NCBI GenBank assembly: GCA_019054805.1
Contig: JAHQIY010000017.1
Location: 1,984,001 to 2,048,000, forward strand
Reading direction: 5' to 3'
Source of the DNA: Brachionus manjavacas
Taxonomy: Eukaryota > Rotifera > Eurotatoria > Ploima > Brachionidae
Length of the DNA stretch: 64,000 nucleotides
The notes beneath the pieces were generated by a model. That model was not told the origin of the DNA and searched no databases. It was given only the letters and a program-made list of their open reading frames with translations. Positions 20,283 through 29,335 of this stretch are shown piece by piece. Both the position numbers and the translations under genes were made by a program. Every line of letters begins with the position of its first letter. Position 1 is the stretch's first letter.

Positions 20283-22104
20283 CAGTACTGCTACGATACA
20301 GTGATTTTACTAAAAATTACGTGTTTTTACTAGATTTTACGTAAAAATCGGAAAAAATCTGTGAAATTACGTAAAAATACTAAAGTAAAATAATGTAAAT
20401 TTACCAGATTTTACGTAATTTTACGTAATTTTACCGGATTTTTCGTCAATTTTGGTAATCTTCAAAAGGGCCAAAAAAAGTCCAATTTTTTATTTTTTTA
20501 TAAATTTTATTAAAAAAAAAACAAAAAAAAAAAAACGTTTTTTTACGTAATTTTACGTAATTTTTTATTATAAAATGGTAATTTTAAGTAAAAAAAAGTA
20601 AATTTTAGTAAAAAACACTAGTAAAAAATAAAGTTTTTTAAATTAACGCTAATAGCTAAAGTTTTAATGGTCAGACCAATCACCATTTTTATCTATAACA
20701 AGAGCCAACATCTAGAGAAGAGGTTTTTTTTTGTAATTAGTCTATTTAAAAAATATTTATTGAAAATAAGCTGAATCTCTTATATTTTTAAGCTTTTCTA
20801 ATTAAAATATTGAGTTCAAACTTATTAGCTTTTAAAAATCATTTTTTTTTAATTTTAAATAGGCTAGCTAAAATGATTAAACTTAAATTTAACTTTAAAA
20901 ATCATTTAAAAATGAAGTATGTTAAAGACACCATTATTTCATTTGCGCATGAGATTAATAATAAAATTTTGGTTGTTCAAGCCAAAATAGAATCAAACAA
21001 AGTTTTCAAAGTTGTCAAAAAAGGTAAGAGTCACAATTGTTCTTTTTTAAGCTAAAAAGAGAATAAACTTTTTCTTAATATTTTGCTTCGTTTAACTAAA
21101 GTATGTTTTTTTTTAAAGAGCGGAAAATTAATAAATGACTTAAAGTCTACACATCAAGATGCATTAGAAAAAACTCTCTGCAACCTAAACCAAAATATTG
21201 GAATACTAAATTCGAATGTTATAAAAATAAGAGATGACAATACAGCAATCAAAAATTTTATACTAGATTTAGAATCTGAAAGTTCTAATAGGTCACCAGG
21301 TGTTAAGAGAAAAGCTACTGAAAGTTTAAATGATTCTATTGTCGAAACTGATGTCCATATTAGTGAAACTATTTGTAATAATTAATTTATTTTAAACCAT
21401 TCAACTATTTAATAATATTTTTTGGTAAACAATAAGTTGTTTACAAACCGTTTGAGAAACGAAATTGAAAAACGTTTCGGTGAAGATCCTGGGCAGACAT
21501 TAAGTTTTTATGAAAAAATATCCGAAAGATATGGATGAAATTAAAAGTAACAAATAGTATATTATTTAATATGTATAGAAAAATAAATAAAATCATTTAA
21601 TTTAAAAGAAGACTTGTTAAAATTGGTTCCACAAAATTCAACATTCAAAGAGTCTTGGAGAAAAGCTTGTGATTGTTTTAAAAATGATAGAAATAAAAAG
21701 ACAAAATAGAATATACTAATTTTTATGTTCTGATCACATTCAAAAGATTTTTTTTAAATTACTAAAATTTACTTTTTTTTACTTAAAATTACCATTTTAT
21801 AATAAAAAATTACGTAAAATTACGTAAAAAAACGTTTTTTTTTTTGTTTTTTTTCATAAAATTTATAAAAAAAATCAAAAAATTCAAAAATTCACCAAAA
21901 ATTGGACTTTTTTTGGCCCTTTTGAAGATTACCAAAATTGACGAAAAATCCGGTAAAATTACGTAAAATTACGTAAAATCTGGTAAATTTACATAATTTT
22001 ACTTTAGTATTTTTACGTAATTTCACAGATTTTTTCCGATTTTTACGTAAAATCTAGTAAAAACACGTAATTTTTAGTAAAATCACTATATCGTAGCAGT
22101 ACTG
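20283..22104. mobile_element. 1.8-kb DNA element with ~330-bp terminal inverted repeats, inserted in a LINE
   Basis: The left end begins CAGTACTGCTACGATACAGT and the right end is its near-exact inverse (…CGTAGCAGTACTG at 22104), with TA duplicated at 20281-20282 and 22105-22106. The inverted repeats continue inwards to about 20612 and from about 21762, and are full of TTTTACGTAA-type words. The unique middle has three open stretches on the plus strand (see separate entry) but no recognisable DDE transposase. The CAGT terminus and TA duplication point to Tc1/mariner-type mobilisation, while the long inverted repeats are foldback-like. The arms are still very similar and the host LINE frame is intact around the site, so insertion looks recent. 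Confidence 0.85.
20870..21385 (+). CDS. Hypothetical coding segments inside the long-TIR element
   Basis: One open stretch (about 20870-21017, MIKLKFNFKNHLKMKYVKD to FKVVKK) ends at a good splice donor, GTAAGAG. A second (21114-21385) follows a TTTTTAAAG acceptor-like site and reads SGKLINDLKSTHQDALEKTL, then SPGVKRKATESLND, and stops at ICNN. A further open piece near 21430-21530 contains KRFGEDPGQTLSFYEKI and another near 21600-21705 contains FKESWRKACDCFKNDRNK. The composition looks protein-like and the spacing suggests introns, but the frames at the best splice sites do not join cleanly and I recognise no domain. It could be a captured host gene fragment or an unfamiliar element protein. 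Confidence 0.3.
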
Positions 22105-22450
22105 TATAAGATCATCAATATATATGTTAAAAAGAAATAAAGATAAAATAGCTCCTTGTTTTACACCAGTTTCAATTTTGAAGGATTTTGTTGTTAGATT
22201 ATTTGGAAGAGATAAAACAGCTAGGGCTGAGTTATAATAAATCCTAAGCAATACCCAGTAGGAAGTATGCAGTCTCTTTAATAGTTTATAGAATAAGCCA
22301 TCACGCCATATCTTGTCAAAGGCCTTTTCTGCATCCAAAGATGCTATCCTACATCCAGAGCCCCTATTGATGTAGTTAAGAGTTGTTTCTTTCAATACAA
22401 AAATGGCATGGTTACAAGAGGTTTTTTTCCTAAAACCAAATATTAGCATT

Positions 22451-22814
22451 AGTATTCAAACGTCGAACAAAACATTAATTTTAGAATCAAAACAAAAATC
22501 TGTATCAGCTTTCTATTAAAAAAAAAATCTCCTAGTTAATTTTACCAAGTTCAGCTAATGGTTTCACTTGATAAAAAAATTTTAATTAAATTTAAAATTA
22601 AGCGAGAACTTCAATATTAGTTTTGATTTTAAAAAAATTCATACATTGACTTGGACCAAAAATTGCGACTTAAAACCAAGTTTGAATTTAGGATGGTTTT
22701 TGAACTCGATAAAAACTTGATCTAATTTTTTTAAAATTAAAATTTTTGATAAGCTTTATTAAGAACTAATTTTTTTACTAAATTAAAATTTCGTAATATT
22801 TTTTTTTGACTGAT
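22451..22814. other. AT-rich spacer
   Basis: This lies between the LINE 5' truncation point and the orphan acylated-leader gene. I see nothing in it. Confidence 0.5.
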
Positions 22815-23135
22815 TTAGTCTTGTTGAACAACTTTTATTTGATCAACATTTTCGTTTTGCTCTTGTTCATTTGGAGTCGACTGTTGTTCATTATTTTCTT
22901 CTAAATCATTTTGAGTGGGATGTTGTTCGGCATTTTCGGCTAAATTAATGTTCAATACATATTGAGGAGGCTGTTGTCCGTCATTTTCTTCCGAATCATT
23001 TTGGTCTTTTACACTAGTTTGGCTCTTTTTTACCGAAGTTTTGGATAGAGAACGCTGTTGCGGGCCGCTTTGATTTTGATTTGACTGAGTCGTGGGCTCA
23101 ACGACATTTTCTGATTTTGAAGAATTACAACCCAT
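22815..23135 (-). CDS. Small orphan protein with an N-myristoylation/palmitoylation-type start
   Basis: A single 106-aa frame starting MGCNSSKSENVVEP and ending VDQIKVVQQD. Gly2, Cys3 and Ser6 fit dual acylation. The remainder is Gln/Asn/Glu-rich and lacks hydrophobic segments, so it is probably disordered. Two imperfect internal repeats are visible (AENAEQHPTQNDLEENNEQQ and the following TPNEQEQ stretch). Its start resembles the leader of the GST at 15688 (MGCGSSK). It is transcribed away from GST copy D, with 340 bp between the two start codons. I cannot assign a function. It may be a detached GST leader or an independent membrane-tethered peptide. AT-rich surroundings contain no GST-fold exon downstream on this strand before the LINE. 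Confidence 0.6.
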   Translation of the reverse strand: MGCNSSKSENVVEPTTQSNQNQSGPQQRSLSKTSVKKSQTSVKDQNDSEENDGQQPPQYVLNINLAENAEQHPTQNDLEENNEQQSTPNEQEQNENVDQIKVVQQD

Positions 23136-23475
23136 TTTGAAAAATTCCTTTAATTAAAAAAATTAAAAATTTAAACCTTGCAAGTCAATTTTATTTATAC
23201 ATTTATAAGTTTAGATAAGATAGACCAAGTTTACAATTACCTTTTACCACCTAGGCAACATCGTTTATTGGTATAATTAGAATTTTGCTGAAAAACATAG
23301 CAACAGATAAGAATTTTTTTAATTACTAATATTTTGAAAAAATAAATTTTTTGTTCGAATGACTTTACTAGTAATTTTAAAGCTCAAGCTCATGACAAAA
23401 AATCATGTGCCATTTAGATAAGTTATAAAAACCTATAAATACATAATAAAACGAAAGAAATAAATAAAATTCAAA

Positions 23476-24145
23476 ATGTCTGATTACAATTTAAAATACT
23501 TTAATCTAAGAGGACGCGGCGAAATTATTAGACTTATTTTCGCAGCTTCTGGCAAGAAATACAATGATGAAAGAATTGAATTTGAGCAATGGCCAGCACG
23601 AAAAAATCAAGCACCACTTGGTCAACTGCCGTATCTGAAAGTTGGCCCAGTTGAATTGCCACAATCATTGGCCATTGCTCGGTTTGTGGCCCGAGAAACT
23701 GGCCTGGCAGGAAAAACTAGTCTCGAGCAAGCCCAAGCCGATGCTGTTGTCGAAACAATCATGGAACCGGTCAATTATTTCTATTCCAATATATTTAGAA
23801 TTCAAGATGCTGATGAAAAAGTAATTTAAAAATAAAAAAATTAGAATAAAAATTTTATTATTATTTTTAAAGGCCGAAGCTTTTAGGACGTTTCTTAAAG
23901 AACAAGGAACCAAAGGAGCCCAAAATGTGGAAAAGTTGATCGGAATGTACGGCTCGAATGGTTTTTCAGTCGGAGATTCTCTGACTTGGGCCGATTTGGC
24001 TATTTTTGATGTCATTTTTTCACTATTGAGCAAGCATCCAGAGTTCTCGGAAAAATTTCCAGTATTGAATGCCGTTTACAGCAATGTAAAGGCCAATCCA
24101 GGTGTTGCTGAATATGTCAAAAACCGACCAGAAACCCCTTTTTAG
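23476..24145 (+). CDS. Sigma-class glutathione S-transferase, copy D
   Basis: Exons 23476-23820 and 23873-24145 (205 aa), 52-nt intron (GTAATT donor, TTAAAG acceptor, phase 0) after QDADEK and before AEAFRTFL. This intron position differs from copies A-C, and the A/B intron is missing. The product has MSDYNLKYFNLRGRGEIIRLIF with the catalytic Tyr at position 8, [23 protein letters not shown] with the glutathione-binding Gln-Ser pair, LAGKTSLEQAQADAV, and ends NRPETPF. All key sigma residues are kept, so it should be active. It is followed after 192 bp by copy E on the same strand. Confidence 0.94.
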
Positions 24146-24337
24146 ATTAGTTTAATTATTATTAGATTTTATTAATAAAATTATTTTTAGCACACTTTCG
24201 ATGTATCCTTGAAAAAATATTCCAATTCAAATTTAGAAAGGAATTTCTGTTATTTTTGCCACATATTTCAACTTAGCATGTGTGGTATAAATAACTGGTT
24301 TGAAAGCTAGCCAAATAATTTAATCAAAAATTTTAGC

Positions 24338-25030
24338 ATGACTAGCACAGAAAACAAGTACGTACTAAACTATTTTAATAAACACGGAAAAGTCGAACTG
24401 TGTCGTTTGATATTCCACTGTGTTGACGCAAAGTATGAGGATAATTTCATTGAAAATTATACAGACTCGGACACTAGTTTGGGCTTCATGCCGTATCTGC
24501 AAGTAAATGAGGACAAGATTCCATTGATTTCGGTTATTTGCCGATACTTGGCCAAAGAGTTTAATTTGGCCGGGGACAATCACATCCACCAGGTAACTTG
24601 TGAATTTCATTTTTGTCTGGTTTAAGCAGATTTGGACTTTTTTCAGGCCAAGGCTGATGCTATTGCGCAGACAGTAATGCTTTTGATTGACACCTATTAT
24701 CGAAATGTTTTCAACATTGAGGACATTGACACCAAAAAGATCAATCTAAAGGACTACTTGAACAATGATGTTGAAAGTGCTGCGGATACTATAGAAAATT
24801 TAATCAAATTGTACTCAAATAATGGCGATTGGTGTGTTGCCAACAAATGCTCATATGCCGATTTGTTTGTTTACGAAATGGCTAAGCATTACTTTCCATC
24901 GGATACTCAGTTTACCGAAAGATTTCCTCATATTTACAAAATAAAGCACAATGTGGAGGAAAAATCAAAAGTGTCCGACTACGTTAAGACCAAGGCCTAT
25001 CAACAGTCCAAGATCGAGAGAGAATTTTAA
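24338..25030 (+). CDS. Divergent sigma-like glutathione S-transferase, copy E
   Basis: Exons 24338-24592 and 24647-25030 (212 aa), 54-nt intron (GTAACT donor, TTTCAG acceptor, phase 0) after NHIHQ and before AKADAIAQTV. It starts MTSTENKYVLNYFNKHGKVE, retaining the catalytic-type Tyr in LNYF. The normally invariant Gln-Ser that holds the gamma-glutamyl group of glutathione has become Ile-Ser (IPLISVICRYLA), and the RGR motif after the Tyr is HGK. The C-terminal domain is recognisable (ENLIKLYSNNGDWCVANKCS, then YADLFVYEM) but the tail is extended (KAYQQSKIEREF) in place of RPETPF. It is likely to have altered or lost glutathione binding, perhaps a structural or ligand-binding role. Upstream there is a 192-bp gap to copy D. 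Confidence 0.88.
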
Positions 25031-26255
25031 AATTTTAACTTTTTTCAATAAATATTTTTAAATTAATTTTTAGATTTTTTCATAGAATTTTTTCAGATAT
25101 TCACCAAGTTTTGTTAGAGTTTAAGTGACAAAATTACTAAAATAAACACATTTTAAATTTCTCTGTTTTAAATTTTCAAAAATACAATTAAATTTTTGCA
25201 AGGATTAATTTGTACATGTTAAAAAAAGTAACTCAAAAATTAAAAATTCATTTATTCTGATAAAACCCAGTGAGAAATTTTATCAAATTTGAAAAAAATT
25301 CCTTTGATTATTTAAATGACTTATGAAAATTAAATTAAATTTAAATAATAAATAGTGTTTGTTGTGATAATACTTTCATTATATTAGCTTTTTTTGATTA
25401 AAATTCATGTATAATTTTGACATAACTAAAAAAAGGACCCTAAAATGTTGAATTATTTTGCATTTGAGAATAATTAAACGAGCTGCTTGCTAAAAAAAAA
25501 GATAATATTTAAAAAATATTAAAATGACATTAATCTAAAATTTTAAACCAAAAGTTAATTGTCAAATTTTTAGATCTTTTTTACACAAAAAATTCTTTTT
25601 ATTTTTTTAAAAATTTGTAAAAATTTAACAAAGCAGTTTAAATTAATTTATCGCAAATTTTTATTGAAAAATCTTCCCATGACAATTCATGTCAACGTTG
25701 AAAAATAGACAGTGTTGACATATTTTGTGCCTTCCAAAATTATTTGTTGTCCATAACCACCACACACTCGAGTCTGGCAAAAGCATATTCAATTCTTGGT
25801 GAGCACACAATTTGAAAATTATCTACCTGTTGTTTTGAAAAATTAATTTGGATAAAAATTGCTAATCTTTATCTAAAAAATTATTTGTTCGACTATACAT
25901 GTACCAAGAAATAAAACTTCGATTGTTTCGATTGAAAATTTAATTTTAAATAAAAACTCTAGACTTGAACTATACACATTTTATTGTGTGTTGTTCAAAC
26001 AAAAAAAATTGTGAAAAAAGAACGTAATCATCCGAATTTAGTGCCATGTCACTATAGAATCTTTTACATGTTATAACAGCGTGTCTTTAAAATAGAACAG
26101 TGTAGATTATGATTAAAATTTATAATTGATGTTTTGAAATAAATATTTAAATTTTTATTTATCTTTTAATGACACTATTCTGTGCTAAAAGCATTTAAAA
26201 GAAACGATCCGCAGATTTAGAATGATGTAAATTGATATTAATTAGTCTAAAACTT
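25031..26255. other. AT-rich intergenic region with a 40-bp repeated motif
   Basis: Positions 26046-26085 repeat, with only two or three differences, the sequence at 14099-14138 (core AATCTTTTACATGTTATAAC). The rest is AT-rich with no gene that I can see. Confidence 0.5.
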
Positions 26256-26259
26256 TTTT

Positions 26260-26900
26260 ATGATCTTTTTCAATAAAAATATTAATATTCCGGTTAAAAC
26301 AAATTTATGTGGAAAAAATATACAAGCTGTTACTAAAAAAGTTCTTTTAGATTCTAAAATAGATCATGATTTAAATCTTCCAAAAATTGCTTGTAGTATA
26401 TCTATAAGTGTCAACTCAAAATAGTTCAGAATTAAAATACTTTTCTATCAATTAACATCAGTAAAAATATAGTTTTTCAAATTTTTTATTTTGCTTTATT
26501 TTGATTATTGCTCACCTCTTTTGTGTTATTTATCAAAAGATGCAATAATTAAACTGGCTAAAAGCTATTATTTTTCAATATTTAAGTTACATAAATTCAA
26601 ATTTTATTCTCAAAACTTCAGCGATGTAGGCAATTTTTTAGAAAAAAACAATATGCTTTTCAGTATAGATTTTTTTTTCTTATAAAACAATTTTTCATCA
26701 TAATACAACGATATATCTTTAAGTTCCATTGTATAAAAATGACTCAAGATATTTAAGCCATAATTTTAGGAATAGAATGAATCTAATCGAACTAATGTCA
26801 AAAACAATTAAGGGAGAAAAAACATTTGAATGTTTTTACTAGAGATTAATTAATGGCTTTGTGGTCAAGAGATCAATGTTTAAGCTTTCAATATTTAATA
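26260..26900 (+). mobile_element. Degraded LINE fragment (polymerase C-terminus)
   Basis: The frame at about 26485-26680 reads LYFDYCSPLLCYLSKDAIIK, then SIFKLHKFKFYSQNFSDVGN and FLEKNNMLF. The stretch at about 26765-26900 reads NRMNLIELMSKTIKGEKTFE and INGFVV. Both resemble the C-terminal segments of invertebrate LINE polymerases, such as the family at 19-22 kb. Several stops and frame changes separate them. Family assignment is tentative. Confidence 0.5.
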
Positions 26901-27259
26901 ATATTAACTTAATTTTTACAGATTTTGTAAAAAAAATTTAAAAATTTAAATTTAAACATTAAAATTCAAATTTTTTCAACTTTATTTTTAATTTTTTTTA
27001 CACACAATTAAACTTAACTATAAAAATGTAAATTAAAATTTTATTTTGAATAAATGAAGTGTTAGTCGGTCTTTTATGGACATGGACACTGTTGATTAAC
27101 CTTGAAACTTGAACAAGTCAAGTATTTTAAAAGTTGTCGTATTCATATTTTAGGCAACAAAAAAAATTTTCTACGGATTAAATTAAATTTCCAATTTTGA
27201 AAATTTAATAAATTATTTTATTGATTTTTTTTGCTTTTAAAATGAGCAATTTTATAAAA
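26901..27259. other. AT-rich spacer downstream of the KCTD gene
   Basis: AT-rich sequence in which I see nothing. Confidence 0.5.
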
Positions 27260-27690
27260 TTAATTTCTTATCATACTTTCTAGATAAAAAACAAGTGCAT
27301 TTAAATTGAAGAATTTAGCTTCTGTAAGCAAAGTCTTGAACAGAGCGGCCTTTTGATCAGCCATCAGTTTGTGAACGTCCAGTTGTTCAGCTCGCAAATA
27401 CTGCAGTACATATGTGAACAAATCTGGGCTACGATCTATAAATAACAAATCTAAACAAAAAAAAGAAAATTTTTAAAACAACCCCAAACTATTAAAATAA
27501 ATTATAATAGATTATAGAAATTATTTTTGTTATTTCTAATGAAATGTTTCGTTCGCTTACTATTTTTGTCTTTGCCAAATGGATGACTTCCATTTACAAT
27601 CTTAGCAAATATCGAATCTTTATATTTAGTCAGAGTATTCAACGATGTTGTAAATATGTGACCACCAACATTTATTTCCAAAGCATCCAT
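27260..27690 (-). CDS. Short KCTD-type BTB (T1) domain protein
   Basis: Minus-strand exons 27690-27561 and 27450-27260 (106 aa) with a 110-nt intron (GTAAGC donor, TGTTTAG acceptor, phase 1). It starts MDALEINVGGHIFTTSLNTL, the classic T1/BTB opening (V-N-V-G-G-x-x-F-x-T), then SIFAKIVNGSHPF and, after the splice, LLFIDRSPDLFTYVLQYLR, typical of KCTD proteins (FIDRDGxxFxxVLxYLR). KCTD proteins usually serve as Cullin-3 substrate adaptors or oligomeric regulators. This one ends after the BTB domain (YLESMIRN), with no C-terminal substrate domain, so it is shorter than most family members. It is divergent from lipoyl synthase, with 55 bp between the start codons. Confidence 0.85.
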
Positions 27691-27745
27691 TTTAAATTGT
27701 CTTTAAACAAAATTTTAGATTTTATATAATGAAAAATTGGTTGCC
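27691..27745. promoter_or_regulatory. 55-bp bidirectional promoter/5' UTR interval between KCTD and LIAS
   Basis: The two start codons are only 55 bp apart, so both 5' ends and any core promoter must overlap here or reach into the coding regions. No TATA-like motif stands out because the whole interval is AT-rich. Confidence 0.5.
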
Positions 27746-28849
27746 ATGAAGAGCCAAATAATTCTAAGCCAAAGTTTGAGAAGCCTGAACAACAAGCTGA
27801 CTGTCCAATTTCCAGTTAGATATCAAAGCACAGATAAATTGCAAGACTTGAAGAAAAAGTTAACAGATGGACCGGATTTCAAGGATTTTCTCAACCCCAA
27901 TGACAGGTATGATGGACTTGTTTTGAAGAGGACTAGCCGTGAGCGACTCAGATTGCCGCCATGGCTCAAGACACAAATTCCAATGGGAAAAAATTATGCC
28001 AAGCTAAAAGACTCTCTCAAAGGTCTAAAGCTGAACACGGTCTGTGAAGAAGCAAAGTGTCCGAATATTGGTGAGTGCTGGGGTGGTGGTGAGAATCAAA
28101 CAGCAACAGCTACTATAATGATCATGGGTGACCAATGCACTCGAGGCTGCCGATTTTGTTCAGTTAAGACTAACAAAGCCCCGCCACCGTTGGATCCAAT
28201 GGAGCCCGTGAATACAGCCAAGGCCATCTCGGACTGGAATCTCCATTATGTGGTCTTGACATCAGTTGACCGCGATGATCTTTCTGACCAAGGTTCCAAC
28301 CATTTCGCTCAAACAGTACGAGAAATCAAAAAATTAAATCCGGATATCTATGTTGAATGCTTGACTCCGGATTTTCGCGGCGAAGAAAAATGCGTTGAAA
28401 CCATCGCCTTGTCTGGTTTAAATGTGTTTGCACATAATGTTGAGACTGTAGAACGACTACAATGGCTAGTGCGAGACCCAAGGGCTAGTTATAAACAATC
28501 TATTGATGTTTTAGTGAATGCTAAAAAGTTTAATCCAAAGTTGATCACCAAAACTTCGATAATGCTTGGTCTTGGTGAGACAGATGAAGATGTGATGAAA
28601 ACAATGGAAGATTTGAGACAAAATGGGGTAGATTGCCTCACTTTTGGACAGTATATGCAGCCGACTAAAAGGCACTTGAAAGTGTCTGAATTCGTGACAC
28701 CTGAAAAATTTCAGCATTGGAAAGAAGTCGGTGACAAAATGGGATTTCTTTATACCGCCAGTGGACCGCTTGTACGATCTTCATACAAAGCTGGCGAGTT
28801 TTTCATCACAAATGTTCTGAATCAACGAAAATCTGAAGAAATTAATTAA
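27746..28849 (+). CDS. LIAS: Lipoyl synthase, mitochondrial
   Basis: An intronless 367-aa frame. Radical-SAM enzyme that inserts two sulfurs into protein-bound octanoyl groups (on GCSH and the E2 subunits) in the mitochondrial matrix. The N-terminus is rich in Ser/Gln/Arg with few acids, as expected of a mitochondrial targeting peptide, followed by a YQST segment. Auxiliary 4Fe-4S cluster ligands are in [12 protein letters not shown] (about Cys100, 105, 111), the radical-SAM cluster ligands in CTRGCRFC (about Cys131, 135, 138), and the C-terminal RSSYKAGE motif supplies the serine ligand. Other family blocks ([39 protein letters not shown]) are intact. I chose the ATG at 27746; an in-frame upstream TTG is not needed. 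Length and motifs agree with animal LIAS. Confidence 0.98.
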   Translation: MKSQIILSQSLRSLNNKLTVQFPVRYQSTDKLQDLKKKLTDGPDFKDFLNPNDRYDGLVLKRTSRERLRLPPWLKTQIPMGKNYAKLKDSLKGLKLNTVCEEAKCPNIGECWGGGENQTATATIMIMGDQCTRGCRFCSVKTNKAPPPLDPMEPVNTAKAISDWNLHYVVLTSVDRDDLSDQGSNHFAQTVREIKKLNPDIYVECLTPDFRGEEKCVETIALSGLNVFAHNVETVERLQWLVRDPRASYKQSIDVLVNAKKFNPKLITKTSIMLGLGETDEDVMKTMEDLRQNGVDCLTFGQYMQPTKRHLKVSEFVTPEKFQHWKEVGDKMGFLYTASGPLVRSSYKAGEFFITNVLNQRKSEEIN

Positions 28850-29132
28850 TTTTTATTTGTTAGCTACACATCAAAATTTTAGTTATTTTTTCAATAGTAA
28901 ATAAACAAAATAAATAAAAATTTAAAAAAATTAAATTTTATTTAATAATTTTTGTTTTTAAAAAAACATTTTTTGTAAATTAGATTTTTAAATAAAAATT
29001 AAAAAAAACTCGATCAAAACTAAATGATTTCTAAAAATTTTATTTTCAATTTTGTTTAATTTTTTCTCCATTTTTGTAGAGGTTTATTCAATAATTTTGT
29101 TTAAAGACTGAAGACAAAATGGTGTTTTAACT

Positions 29133-29335
29133 AGTGATGTTGGTTTTGCTTGGTTTTGTGGTAAGCAAATTTTGATTAGCCAAATATTGGTTTTCCAAAA
29201 ATTTGGTTGACCAAAAATTCGGTTAGCCAAAATATGTTAACCAAAAATCTGGTTAGGCAAAATTTGGTAAACCAAAAACCGGTTAGCCAAAAATTGGTTA
29301 ACCAAAAATTCGGTTAGTCAAAAATTAAATTAAAA
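29133..29335. repeat. Minisatellite of ~16-bp units related to GGTTAGCCAAAAATT
   Basis: About ten imperfect units built on GGTTAACCAAAAATT / GGTTAGCCAAAAATT lie in tandem. A few units in the inverse sense (AATTTTGGTTAACCAAATTT and onward) occur about 620 bp later at 29955-29997. The pair could mark the ends of an 860-bp non-autonomous element, but no clear target duplication was found. Confidence 0.65.

Larger units (their letters stand above)
19150..22450 (-). mobile_element. LINE fragment, reverse transcriptase ORF interrupted by a DNA element
   Basis: On the minus strand from 22449 the ORF reads FGFRKKTSCNHAIFVLKE, LDAEKAFDKIWRDGLFYKL and GVKQGAILSLFLFNIYIDDL, is interrupted at 22104-20283 by another element, then resumes with VYADDIVLISLVDSHLQMLL, KTKIVNFG and LEYLGF. 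If the insert and one copy of its TA target site are left out, the RT frame is continuous across the junction. One frame change near 19575 separates the last ORF part (LISNDGISDSIWLCLC). The 3' end, around 19150-19210, has CTCCTTAAAGGAG and an (AATA)n run. The copy is truncated at its 5' end near 22450. It is a non-LTR element with YADD active site; clade not determined and different from the FADD-type LINEs elsewhere in the window. Confidence 0.88.

Noticed and set aside
29133-29335. CRISPR-like array
   Set aside because: Units are contiguous and imperfect without unique spacers, and the window is eukaryotic.
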